Source of the DNA: Alkalinema pantanalense
Lineage (GTDB): Bacteria; Cyanobacteriota; Cyanobacteriia; Leptolyngbyales; Leptolyngbyaceae
DNA: 64,000 bases
Direction of reading: 5' to 3'
Assembly (NCBI RefSeq): GCF_050753345.1
Contig: NZ_JBLZFX010000008.1
Coordinates: 1-64,000, forward strand
The translations under genes and the position numbers were made by a program. Each line of letters opens with the position of its first letter. Positions within the stretch are counted from its first letter, which is position 1. The notes under the pieces were generated by a model, which had not been told where the DNA came from, did not search any database, and saw only the letters and a program-made list of their open reading frames with translations. Of this stretch, positions 9,190 to 17,374 are shown piece by piece.

Positions 9190-9217
9190 TCTTTCGTTTT
9201 TAAGCAATCAAATAAAT

Positions 9218-9266
9218 CAAGTTCAGAAATTTCCGCAGCATCGCAAGGGAAATTGGGGGGATGGAA
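9218..9266. repeat. Direct repeat copy B flanking the Uma2 gene
   Basis: This is the partner of 8431-8480 in the same orientation, differing at about five positions including a one-base gap. It continues directly into the Rpn-type remnant ending at 9427. Confidence 0.7.
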
Positions 9267-9427
9267 CGAATTTATCGCGGGAGGAAATTGATACTATGCT
9301 AGGCACTAGATTGGAAGAAACGCGGGTCTTTCGGGAAGCGCAAGAAGAGAAAGCGAAGACGATCGCTCTTAATTTTCTAAAGCTAGGAATGCTCTCGATC
9401 GGCTGGTGCGTCACCGGACGGCGATAA
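9260..9427 (+). pseudogene. C-terminal remnant of an Rpn-type (DUF2887/DUF4351-like) nuclease gene
   Basis: The + frame through the ATG at 9296 reads LSREEIDTMLGTRLEETRVF followed by REAQEEKAKTIALNFLKLG and a stop at 9425-9427. This matches the C-terminal region common in cyanobacterial Rpn-family putative transposases/nucleases (LSREEI...ML, TRVYQEAKEE). The whole PD-(D/E)xK catalytic part is missing; it is replaced upstream by the Uma2 gene region. It is best read as a gene fragment. Confidence 0.55.
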
Positions 9428-9488
9428 TACTTGCAGCATAACTGATAGTGTATATTTCCGTTGCGTGTGTATGCGCTTGTTAGGCGAG

Positions 9489-9863
9489 CTACGAAGACTT
9501 AAACGCTAAACTGAAACCAAGCTCAATACATACTGCTTTCTCGATTTCTTCCCAATAAACTTCTTCTAAAACACCCTGTTTATTCTTAATCCTCTGAGCA
9601 TCTACAGCCCTCAATTGACTTAAGTTGATGTGCCGATCTCCATCGAGTCCATTCTGCGTAGTGGGTTTAATATTCACAACGAACGGGTAAGTCCTTGTTC
9701 CAGGCAACAATGGAGCAACGATTGTTGTAGCCCCATTTTGGTTGCCAATATCATTTTGCAGAATTAGGCAAGGGCGTTCTTTATCGGTTTCATGACCAAT
9801 AACGGGTTTTAAATCGACCCACCATAGCTCTCCTCGCTTGTAGGTTAAGTTTCCGTTAGGCAT
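9489..9863 (-). CDS. MazF/PemK-type endoribonuclease toxin
   Basis: A 124-residue PemK/MazF-family protein. It shows the N-terminal RGELWWVDLKPVIGHETDK with ERPCLILQND (conserved Arg-Pro strand), a central TTIVAPLLPGT strand and a C-terminal LSQLRAVDAQRI segment. MazF enzymes cleave mRNA at short sequences. Its ATG overlaps the antitoxin stop by 8 bp. Normal length, no damage. Confidence 0.92.
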   Translation of the reverse strand: MPNGNLTYKRGELWWVDLKPVIGHETDKERPCLILQNDIGNQNGATTIVAPLLPGTRTYPFVVNIKPTTQNGLDGDRHINLSQLRAVDAQRIKNKQGVLEEVYWEEIEKAVCIELGFSLAFKSS

Positions 9864-10080
9864 TTAAACCATCGCCTACTGTAATATCCCAGACAGAGAT
9901 TTCTTCCTGGAATTCTGGGTCATTAGCCTGAGCTTTATAAGCATCTGCTAGCTCTTGCATGAAAATCCTTTTCTTCTCTTGCCAGAGAACATTATTTATA
10001 AAGCTGCTACGATTGCTTGCCAGCCGATCTACAAACTCTAGAACTTCGTCATCCAAGGTGATACTAACTTTCTTACTCAT
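9856..10080 (-). CDS. Ribbon-helix-helix antitoxin partner of the MazF-type toxin
   Basis: A 74-residue protein. The N-terminal KKVSITLDDEVLEFVDRLA followed by NRSSFINNVL is a ribbon-helix-helix DNA-binding motif. The acidic C-terminal tail (NDPEFQEEISVWD) is the likely toxin-binding part. It is upstream of and overlaps the toxin gene. A perfect 19-bp inverted repeat begins 17 bp upstream of its start codon and is a candidate autoregulatory operator. Confidence 0.88.
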   Translation of the reverse strand: MSKKVSITLDDEVLEFVDRLASNRSSFINNVLWQEKKRIFMQELADAYKAQANDPEFQEEISVWDITVGDGLNA

Positions 10081-10097
10081 GGCTGTAAGCCGACTGC

Positions 10098-10150
10098 GAC
10101 ACCTAATGTAGGATTACACTGTCATACTAGCTAATCCTACATTAGGTGTC
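10098..10150. promoter_or_regulatory. Perfect 19-bp inverted repeat upstream of the antitoxin gene
   Basis: The arms at 10098-10116 (GACACCTAATGTAGGATTA) and 10132-10150 are exact inverted complements separated by 15 bp. It overlaps the expected promoter of the MazEF-type operon, so it may be the operator for the ribbon-helix-helix antitoxin. It is unusually long and perfect for that role and could instead be a mobile-element end or a hairpin. Confidence 0.6.
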
Positions 10151-10189
10151 AACGATACTGCATTTAAACCAACCGGTGAGTAGCCTGAG

Positions 10190-10297
10190 ATGCCTAACGA
10201 AGCGATCGCTCAAGCGACAGGGTTGTTGATTTCCGAGGTGGAAGGCTTTGCCAACGAACAAGTCCAAGCGCTTCAAGGGCAGGTAGAACAAAATTAA
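10190..10297 (+). pseudogene. Short remnant resembling the C-terminus of an Rpn-type protein
   Basis: A 35-codon open frame reads MPNEAIAQATGLLISEVEGF and ends VQALQGQVEQN. The EAIAQxTGLxxxEVxxL pattern resembles the helix-turn-helix-like tail found at the end of many Rpn-family proteins. No upstream body of such a protein is present. Too short to be confident. Confidence 0.35.
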
Positions 10298-10392
10298 GGT
10301 GTGGCTGACAAGGTCGTTTTTGCTAACCCGGTGGGGAGGCACGGAAGTTTGGGGGGTGTTTGGGGTTGCCGTTGCCGATCGAGGATTGTGGA

Positions 10393-10899
10393 ATGGGTGA
10401 GCGGGGCTATCGGGTAACGGTGGAGGGACGATCGGGGCAACGGCAGGTGTATCGGGTGGGGGAACAGTTTTGGATTCGGACGGAGGCGATCGGGGGATTG
10501 CCGGTGTGAACGGATCGGTTGCCGTCTCGGTTAGCGCGGGTGGTGTTGCAGGATGCGGGATCGCGATTGAAGTTGCCAATGGAGCAGTTGCATATTCGGA
10601 GCCTGGAGGAGATGACGGAGTGTTTTCGATCGCCGACGGCTGCGCCGAAGGAGCCTTGTTTGACGCAGGTGACGACCGATCGGTTGCGGGTGGTGGTGAC
10701 GAATTTTCAGGAGGATTGGGTGTATGAGGTGAACCGAGCGGGGAAGGTGTTGTCGGTTCAGCGGTTGATGGGGCGGTTGAACGATCGGTTGGACGATCGG
10801 TTGATTGCGGGGAGGATATCCAATCAACTCGTGATTGCAATTGATAAGGATCTCCCTAAATTCCCCCTTAATCAGGGGAACTCGGGTCTGTCGCCTTGA
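10393..10899 (+). pseudogene. Cyanobacterial conserved hypothetical gene interrupted by an in-frame TGA
   Basis: The + frame from the ATG at 10393 reads a small beta segment (GYRVTVEGRSGQRQVYRVGE) up to GGLPV. It then meets TGA at 10507-10509 and continues in the same frame with TDRLPSRLARVVLQDAGSRL to 10899. The second part matches the cyanobacterial secreted family with RLPxxxAxxVLQDAxxRL, then a Cys-containing stretch and a VTNFQEDWVYEVNRAGKV repeat unit. The usual signal peptide is missing. The C-terminus runs into repeat-like DNA (CCCCCTTAATCAGGGG). Probably a dead, truncated gene. Confidence 0.55.
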
Positions 10900-10963
10900 T
10901 CAATTCATTTGGTCTGGCTTCTCCTGCAAGGTAAATTACAAGAGTTGTGCGGGAGCGATCGGG

Positions 10964-12283
10964 CTACCAACCCGCTAGCTTTTTCAGGGGTTTAAACACA
11001 TCCGCCTCAAAACCTTCACCTGTTAACATACGGTTCCAGTAGAGCCAAGGCAGAACATGCACCTTTGCGAGGTACATAATGTATCGCTCTTTGGTGGGAT
11101 CCAGCGGGAAGGATGGGGCTAGATTGCCGTCGTAGTCGAATTCTGCCATCATGGCCGATTGGTAACCCGTAATCAACGGACAGCAGGTGTAGCCGTTGTA
11201 CTGGGCGTCGCAGGGTTGGGAATTCATCACAGTCAGCAGGTTATGCACCAAAACGGGAGCTTGTTTGCGGGCGGCGGCGGCGGTTTTGGATGTGGGCAGG
11301 GAGGAGGCATCCCCTAGGGAAAAGACGTTGGGGTAGCGGTTGTGCTGCAAGGTGTGTTTGTGGACATCGACCCAGCCCGCTTCGTTGGCAAGGGCACTTT
11401 GCTTGATGAAGTCGGGGGGACTCATGGGCGGTGTCACATGGATCATGTCGTAGGGCAGGGTGACTTCCTGAACGCCATCGGCAGAGGTGACATCAAAAAC
11501 CGCTTCCTTCGTATCGGCTTTAATTTCCTTCAAGTTATGCAGGAATTTTGGCGTAATGCCCCGGCGAGCCACGACTTGATCCAACGTGGCGGAGTAGGGC
11601 GCGATCGGAAACATTTTGGGGCCAGCAATGCAGAAGGTGACGTTGGTTTTGCTGCCTAGGCCGCGATTTTTAAAGGCATCATCGGCCATGTACATAATTT
11701 TCTGTGGTGCTCCCCCGCATTTAATCGGCGTGGCGGGGTGGGTGAAGATCGCATTGCCGCCTTGGAAATTTTGGATGGTTTCCCAGGTGTAGGGGACAAA
11801 CTCTTTGGAATAGTTACTCGTGACGCCGCCTTTTCCGAGGGCTTCCTTCAGTCCTTTAATCAAATGCCAATTAATTTGAATCCCAGGACACACCACCAGG
11901 TAATCGTAGTGAATCTGTTGGCCGTCGATCGTGGTCAGGGTGTTCTGGGCGGGATCGAAACTCGCCACTGCTGTTTGTAACCACTTTGCACCGGGCGGGA
12001 TCACCGCTTGCTCATCCCGTACAAAGTCGGACAGGGGCGCAACACCTCCCCCAACCAAAGTCCATCCCGGTTGGTAATCATGTTTGGCGGAAGGTTCAAT
12101 AATCGCTACATCCAACGATCTCGATTGCTTGAGTAATTGAGCCGCAACGGTAATGCCTGCGGCTCCGCCGCCGACAATTACGATTTGATGGTGTGTACCA
12201 GCAGTGCCAGTGGTGGAAGACGGACTTTGCGCAGAGTTCACGGTAGAAGACACAGGAATTGACTCCGGAGCGAAACACAGCAA
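10964..12283 (-). CDS. sqr: Sulfide:quinone oxidoreductase-like flavoprotein (type II/SQOR-like)
   Basis: A 439-residue FAD-dependent oxidoreductase. A ~30-residue Ser/Thr-rich lead precedes the first Rossmann motif IVIVGGGAAGITVAAQLL (GGG at 38-40). Redox cysteines are visible at 189 (TPIKCGGAPQKIMYMADDAF) and 367-368 (NGYTCCPLITGYQSAMMAEF). The PNVFSLGDASSLPTSKTAAA motif is the FAD-binding C-terminal Asp element. The cysteine contexts match the mitochondrial/type II SQR group. It would oxidise sulfide and pass electrons to the quinone pool. It stands alone; its context with D1' and acsF suggests a role under sulfidic or microoxic conditions (inference). Confidence 0.88.
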   Translation of the reverse strand: MLCFAPESIPVSSTVNSAQSPSSTTGTAGTHHQIVIVGGGAAGITVAAQLLKQSRSLDVAIIEPSAKHDYQPGWTLVGGGVAPLSDFVRDEQAVIPPGAKWLQTAVASFDPAQNTLTTIDGQQIHYDYLVVCPGIQINWHLIKGLKEALGKGGVTSNYSKEFVPYTWETIQNFQGGNAIFTHPATPIKCGGAPQKIMYMADDAFKNRGLGSKTNVTFCIAGPKMFPIAPYSATLDQVVARRGITPKFLHNLKEIKADTKEAVFDVTSADGVQEVTLPYDMIHVTPPMSPPDFIKQSALANEAGWVDVHKHTLQHNRYPNVFSLGDASSLPTSKTAAAARKQAPVLVHNLLTVMNSQPCDAQYNGYTCCPLITGYQSAMMAEFDYDGNLAPSFPLDPTKERYIMYLAKVHVLPWLYWNRMLTGEGFEADVFKPLKKLAGW

Positions 12284-12747
12284 TTCTTAACATACTACCG
12301 TCGGGTAATATATTTCATCGATCTTAATGAAGATTCCCACGATCGAAGGGCTGAGTTAATGATTTCTCAAGATTTTTATCCAACTCTCTTAACAAGATTC
12401 GCTATATCTCTATATAGTAGAACAGTGAATATTAAGACTAGGTGATCAAGCTAGTCTTGCTCAGCGTGTTTGGGATAGGGGATCCTGATTTTGCGTTGCC
12501 AGGGCTTGGGATAGCGCTATCCCAGGATCAACTCGCTATACTTCTGGCTATACTCCTGGTTGCATCGGTGGCGATACGCTGTCTGGTGATACGCTGTACC
12601 TGCAATCCTTGAGGTGTACCGATGGTTTGTTGATACTAGTAACACACTCATACTGCTGATACTCGTGACGGGCTGATCACTCGCTGACATTGATTCTGGT
12701 ATTGTTCGATTAAATTGTTCTATTAATCTGCGTATGGCTTTGTGTGT
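12284..12747. other. Divergent intergenic region between sqr and the pentapeptide gene
   Basis: This region holds the promoters of sqr (minus) and the pentapeptide-repeat gene (plus). Near the sqr start there is a weak imperfect dyad (TACC-N4-GGTA around 12295-12310) that might be a regulator site. GATACGCTGT is repeated twice near 12570-12600. No gene or RNA is recognised. Confidence 0.4.
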
Positions 12748-13461
12748 ATGAACGTAACCGATCTGATTACCTGTTATCTCCGTGGGGAAAGAGACTTTTT
12801 GCAACTCAATTTGCAAGAAGCCGAGTTAACGAATTTAAACCTCCAAGGTGCAAATTTCAGTCGATCGGACTTGCGGCAGGCGCGGTTGGGTAAAACAGAT
12901 TTAACCCAAGCTGGGTTCCAGTCAGCGGATTTAAGTGAAGCAATTTTATGGGGCGCAAATTTAACGGGTGCAAATTTACACGGGGCCATTCTGCGGGAAG
13001 CGGATCTGAGTGGTGCAACGTTTGTGAATGCTTGTTTGGATGATGCGAATCTCTGCAAGGCAACCTTGAATGGTGCGGTGTTGAGCCATGGGAGCTTAGT
13101 CAACGCAGTCCTCTACGATGCAGACTTACAATCCAGCACAGCCCATCCCACGGATTTTCAATCTGCGAATTTACAAGGGGCAAATTTGAGCTATGCCACA
13201 CTGCATGGCGTGCTCTTTTGTTATGCAGATTTAACGGGGGCTAAGTTTTGCCGTGCTAATATGCATCGTGCCGTTGGACGTGATTTACCTGCCGTCGATT
13301 TCACCGGAGCCAATCTGAGCGGAGCGGATTTAAGCTATGCCGATCTGCGTCGCGCTACTTTACGCAATGCCAATTTGCAAAACGCAGATCTAACAGGCAC
13401 GATTTTAAAGGATGCTGATCTGCAAGGAGCCATCATGCCCGATGGAACCCTTGCATCCTAG
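12748..13461 (+). CDS. Pentapeptide-repeat protein
   Basis: The ATG at 12748 (MNVTDLITCYLRGERDF) is preferred to a GTG two codons upstream. The 237-residue protein consists almost wholly of A(D/N)LxX pentapeptide repeats from about residue 25 to the end (for example LNLQEAELTNLNLQGANFSR), forming a right-handed quadrilateral beta-helix. No other domain is seen. These proteins are widespread in cyanobacteria and usually of unknown role. It ends convergent with, and overlapping by 4 bp, the membrane-protein pseudogene. Confidence 0.9.
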   Translation: MNVTDLITCYLRGERDFLQLNLQEAELTNLNLQGANFSRSDLRQARLGKTDLTQAGFQSADLSEAILWGANLTGANLHGAILREADLSGATFVNACLDDANLCKATLNGAVLSHGSLVNAVLYDADLQSSTAHPTDFQSANLQGANLSYATLHGVLFCYADLTGAKFCRANMHRAVGRDLPAVDFTGANLSGADLSYADLRRATLRNANLQNADLTGTILKDADLQGAIMPDGTLAS

Positions 13462-15575
13462 GGAGAGTCCATCTTGAGCGATTTGCGTCGCCAGAGACGA
13501 AAGGCTGGATTTTCATAGGTCAGTTCAAAGTCTGGATCGATCGGCGTTGTACCTTGGAGAAGGGCATCCTGAGTTAACACGATGAGATCTAACCGAGTTT
13601 TCGTGCGATCGAGGTCAGGCGTTTGCAAATAGGTTTGCAGTAAGCGCCGCTGGACACTAATGGGTAACGCAACACTGAGCGAATTTAGCAATCCAGTCTG
13701 CGTAATCTGTCGCTGGGTGGCAGGAACATAATCCGATAACGGGGCATAGGTGTAGGCTCGCGAGGCTTGGTACTTGCCATGCCCTAGCCAAAATAAATTA
13801 GTCCCTGGTCGATTAATCAGCCCCAAAAAGACCTCGGGCCTGAGGTTGAGCAATTTACAAAACGTGAGTAATCGGGTTTCGATTTCCCGATCGCCCACGG
13901 TAGTCAAGGGCGCTTCCGGCAAATAGGAAGCACCCTTTTGAAACGCCACCCACCAGGCATAGACCTGCACATCGAACGTGCCCATCACCTTTGTAGAGCG
14001 ATAATCGGGCTTAGATAGTTCTGCCACCAAAGCATTCAAGTTTTGGCGATAGTTAGGTAAAGCTTGCCATTCAGGAAAGTCAGCACGGATATGTTGGCTA
14101 TTTGTAACCAGCGACTGAGCCTCTCGTAATGGGAAGATCAGCGCTACAGCTAAACCCGTGGTAATCCCGATCGACCGCCAGCGTTGGGGAATTTGGGCTG
14201 GGGATATTCGTTGCATCAGTTGCTGTAATCCGTAGCTGCCATAAACGACTAACCCCAAGCCCATCACCCGCAGAAAGCGATCGAAGAACTGGTAAATCTG
14301 CACCGTTTGCCCTAAAACGATCGTCGAAATGGGTAATGCAAAACAGGCCGCTACGCTCAAAATGGCAATCAAACCCAAGCCTCGTCGGGTTTGGGGCGAT
14401 CGATCTTCCGTCAACCCAAGAAACCAGCCCCAGAGTAATAAGCCCGCTAATAAACAGTAGGGTAATTCACTGGGTAGAAACAGGGGATGCCAACGATCGA
14501 CGGGAAACAGGCCCAAACGGATTGCTGCATCAGGATTGGCAAAGCTGCGCTGAATCCAGAAGGGAAGACTGGTGATAATTGCACTAACCAAACTAACGCC
14601 AATGCCTTGAAGACAAACTTTCTGTTCGGAAGGGTGTTGCCGGAATTGCCACCATAAACGGGCCATGATTGCAATATTTACGATCGCGAGAATCACAGCG
14701 GAATGGACATCCCCTTGGAAGAGTAGGCTAAAACTAATTCCTAAACCAGCCCAAATTTTTAAATTCTTTAACCACTGGCCCTGACGAATAAATAGGACGG
14801 CTAAACAGGCTACTTGCATCAGCCAGAACAATTCAGTCACAAAGGGACGAGGAATGCGCCCACCCCACCAGGGAATTAGCACAAGCGAAAATAGTAGGGG
14901 AAAGATAATGGCCATAACTCCGATCGCTAAGAGGAACCACTGTTTACGCCGGGTTCCCAAGGCTGTGAATCGTGTCGTGACATACCCTAGAATGCATCCC
15001 AGCCCCATTAGTAATACGACGAGCAATCGATTGAGGGCTGCTATGGGAATTTGACTGAGAGCGTTGAATATTAAATTAGAAATCTCGGTGAATAATCCAC
15101 CAATCACCCCCGTAGTCAGCAATCCCGCCACCCCGATTGCCCCACCTGCGTCCCAGTCCAAAGCCCTGAAGAACCAGCAGCATCAGGCTGTAGTAGGCGA
15201 TCGTAATGAGTCCATCTGCGACCCAAAAACTATGGATGCCCAACAGGCGATCGAGGAGCCCATGGAAACTGACGGATATCCAAGGAAAAGCCCCCAAGCC
15301 AGTCCCTAATTTTTCCCACAGCGCAAACTCCCCCATTGTCCTTGCCCCACAGCATGGATGAGCGGGTAGTATTCAATATCACCCACGCGGTACAGAGCAC
15401 TCACTGTCAGGGGTTCGTCGGGATGCTGCACCCTGTTGAGTAGCCAATAGCTCCAGCCCTTCCACAGCAAAATCGTTAATCCAACAAGGCCCCATCGCCC
15501 TGAGGGAAAGGGTGATCGAAGTTTGGAGGTTTTTGACGGACGGGACGAGATCGGGGGCTTTGCGGTGCTGATCAT
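13458..15575 (-). pseudogene. Polytopic membrane protein gene broken by two compensating frameshifts
   Basis: Three consecutive frames together encode one long membrane protein. Segment 1 (15575 down to ~15335) has LTILLWKGWSYWLLNRVQHPDEPLTVS and a HAVGQGQWG end. Segment 2 (~15330 to ~15165) continues with EFALWEKLGTGLGAFPWISV and a TM helix. Segment 3 (15161 to 13458) has about ten TM helices and a soluble C-terminus. The first shift lies at a run of five C on the plus strand (15330-15334); the second, near 15150-15170, restores the first frame. The shape (PDEPL loop after TM1, many TMs, soluble C-terminus) recalls GT-C-type membrane glycosyltransferases, but no family is firmly recognised. 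It could be a real pseudogene or two assembly indels. Confidence 0.7.
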
Positions 15576-15731
15576 CAGGCGTTACGACAAAGTGAACTGC
15601 AATTCATTAGGTAGCAGTTCTAATTTGGCGTGATTTACAGAAAAGCGAAAGAGCTGCCCCAGCAAAAATAGCAAATTGTAAAATACTTGATTTAAATAAA
15701 AAGAGTTGTAAAACGATCCAATCATGATGTA

Positions 15732-15880
15732 ATACCAAATTGATTAATGAATGCTACAGATCCGATCCCCCCTAGCCCCCCTTTAAAAGGGGGGAATTCA
15801 GGCAAATTCTTTCAAAGTCCCCCTTAAAAGGGGGATTTAGGGGGATCGTTATGTGTTGCAATTATCAGTTGATTTGGTAT
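15732..15880. repeat. MITE-like element with CCCCCT/AGGGGG core
   Basis: The ends ATACCAAAT (15732-15740) and ATTTGGTAT (15872-15880) are perfect inverted repeats. The interior (15764-15848) has two C-run/G-run hairpins (CCCCCCTTTTAAAAGGGGGG type and CCCCCTTAAAAGGGGG). The core is related to the tandem repeat at 18245-18453 and to degenerate pieces near 10860 and 43350. This looks like a non-autonomous dispersed repeat. Confidence 0.7.
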
Positions 15881-15892
15881 AACAAAAGGAAA

Positions 15893-15914
15893 AGGCATAG
15901 TCAACGCTATGCCT
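15893..15914 (-). terminator. Rho-independent terminator of acsF
   Basis: AGGCATAG and CTATGCCT form an 8-bp stem with a 6-nt loop. Read on the minus strand the stem is followed by TTTCCTTTTG. It lies about 100 bp beyond the acsF stop. Confidence 0.7.
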
Positions 15915-16015
15915 GGTGATCGCTCAAGTCTGATTTTGGAAGGATGTTAAAGGCTAGATAGGTCGATCGGTTATTGCTTTCCGATCGCCTTAGGAGACTG
16001 GCGGTTTGTGGAGGA

Positions 16016-17083
16016 TTAACGCACCGTTCCCCGTAGCGCTTCAGCATCGATCGGTTTCAGTAAGTAAATCTTCAACAGATGCCCAAAAATTCCCAGTTGC
16101 AACGGTAGCTTGCGCAGTGCTTTTAACCATTGGGGTTGGTTGGACTGGTTGATTTCGGTGATTTTGAGATTGAGATCGGAACAGGTAGAAAGGCGATGGA
16201 AAAATTCAGGGTTTTCCGTGTCTAGTACCGATGGGAAGGTTCGTGCGGCGGTTTCGTTGGTTCGCCGAATGACATCTTCATCAAACTCCGTCGGATCAAT
16301 CCCCAACAAGCCATAGAAGCCCGATCGCTCATGCACCGTTAAGGTATGGGTGGCAAAGACCGTCAGCAGGAAAAATCGACTCCAGAGCCGCGATTGCCAG
16401 GTTTTCCACAACTGCGGCTGCGATCGCAACAGAGCTTTAAAGATATCCCCATGGCGGTTTTCATCCTGACACCAGGGTTCAAAGTAGCGGAACAGCGGAT
16501 AGAAGTGATTTTCGGGATGGGCTTGCAGGTGGCGATGGATCAGAATGTAGCGCCAGTAGCCAATTTTTTCCGAGAGGTAGACAGTGTAAATCACCCACTC
16601 GATCGGAAAGAATGTATAAGTCCGCGCCTTCGTTAACTTTGCCAAATCCATCGATCGGTTAAAGTCGCCCATGGCCTTGTTGAGGAAACCCGCATGGCGA
16701 GCTTCGTCCCGCGCCATTAAATGGAACACTTCCGACAAGACCGGGTTGCGATCCTTCAAGCGACGGGACAGTTCCTTAAAGAGCAGAAAGCCGGAAAATT
16801 CCGAAACGCACGATCGCTCTAGATAATCCAGAAACGCCTGCCGATCTTCCCCTTGTAAATGCTCCCACGATCGCTCAAAGGACTCATCCCGGACGAAGTG
16901 GTGTCGGTTGTAGTCCGCCCGCATTTCCGCAATCATGGCCTGGATTTCCTCCTCCTGGGCGGAGAGATCCAACTGAGCTGCGACATCAAAGTTCGTGGTG
17001 TAGAAGCGGGGGGTCAGCAGATTTTCCTGAATCTCAGCGTAGCCACGATTGCTCGCGATCGGCTTGATGGGTGTTTCAACCAT
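16016..17083 (-). CDS. acsF: Mg-protoporphyrin IX monomethyl ester oxidative cyclase, low-oxygen-type isoform
   Basis: A 355-residue AcsF/ChlA diiron protein. The diiron ligands are visible in EFSGFLLFKEL, MARDEARHAGFLNKAMGDF (ExxH) and WCQDENRHGDIFKALLRSQP (ExxH). It forms the isocyclic E-ring of chlorophyll using O2, at the thylakoid membrane. It is transcribed divergently from heme oxygenase and hemN. This linkage (chlA_II, ho2, hemN) is the known microoxic tetrapyrrole cluster of cyanobacteria, so this copy is inferred to be the low-oxygen isoform rather than the housekeeping one. A terminator follows at 15893-15914. Confidence 0.93.
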   Translation of the reverse strand: MVETPIKPIASNRGYAEIQENLLTPRFYTTNFDVAAQLDLSAQEEEIQAMIAEMRADYNRHHFVRDESFERSWEHLQGEDRQAFLDYLERSCVSEFSGFLLFKELSRRLKDRNPVLSEVFHLMARDEARHAGFLNKAMGDFNRSMDLAKLTKARTYTFFPIEWVIYTVYLSEKIGYWRYILIHRHLQAHPENHFYPLFRYFEPWCQDENRHGDIFKALLRSQPQLWKTWQSRLWSRFFLLTVFATHTLTVHERSGFYGLLGIDPTEFDEDVIRRTNETAARTFPSVLDTENPEFFHRLSTCSDLNLKITEINQSNQPQWLKALRKLPLQLGIFGHLLKIYLLKPIDAEALRGTVR

Positions 17084-17374
17084 GGTTTCCTCGAAAAATA
17101 AATGCAGAGTTATGAAGCGCTAAGTGGGGGAGCCAAAACAATATCGTGATTTAACGAAGCAGCTCAAAGAAGCCTTTATGAATGACATGGGCGCAGGGAT
17201 ATAGACCCAACAGATCAGAAAATATCTCAGATTTGAAAGGACTTTGCAAGCCTCTCACAAAACTTCACCTCCACGCCATTTGTTAAGTTATGAGAATATC
17301 CTCTTTATTTAATCCTTTAATCGCCATATGGTAATTAAACGTTTATAGAACTTTACCTGGATGAGGGTATAACC
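17084..17374. promoter_or_regulatory. Divergent acsF/heme oxygenase promoter region
   Basis: This 291-bp region separates acsF (minus) from heme oxygenase (plus). It holds the palindrome at 17316-17339 close to the heme oxygenase start. In other cyanobacteria this cluster is controlled by the MarR-family activator ChlR; no chlR is present in this window. Confidence 0.6.
17316..17339. promoter_or_regulatory. Near-perfect 24-bp palindrome, candidate operator for the low-oxygen cluster
   Basis: It has outer arms TTTAAT and ATTAAA, an 8-bp central palindrome CCATATGG, and only the two bases between each part unpaired. It ends 35 bp upstream of the heme oxygenase ATG, in the core-promoter region. 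Length and symmetry fit a dimeric winged-helix regulator such as a MarR/ChlR type; the regulator is inferred. Confidence 0.6.

Larger units (their letters stand above)
15576..16015. other. Intergenic region with MITE-like element and acsF terminator
   Basis: No gene is seen. It contains the MITE-like repeat at 15732-15880 and the acsF terminator at 15893-15914, both listed separately. Confidence 0.6.

Noticed and set aside
9223..9414. Minus-strand frame of 63 codons
   Set aside because: Antisense to the Rpn-type remnant, which carries the family pattern on the plus strand.
10142..10840. Long minus-strand frame (232 codons) rich in Pro, Ser and Thr
   Set aside because: It is antisense to the nonsense-broken plus-strand gene, and its composition is an artefact of reading G-rich coding DNA backwards. 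No family or ribosome binding site.
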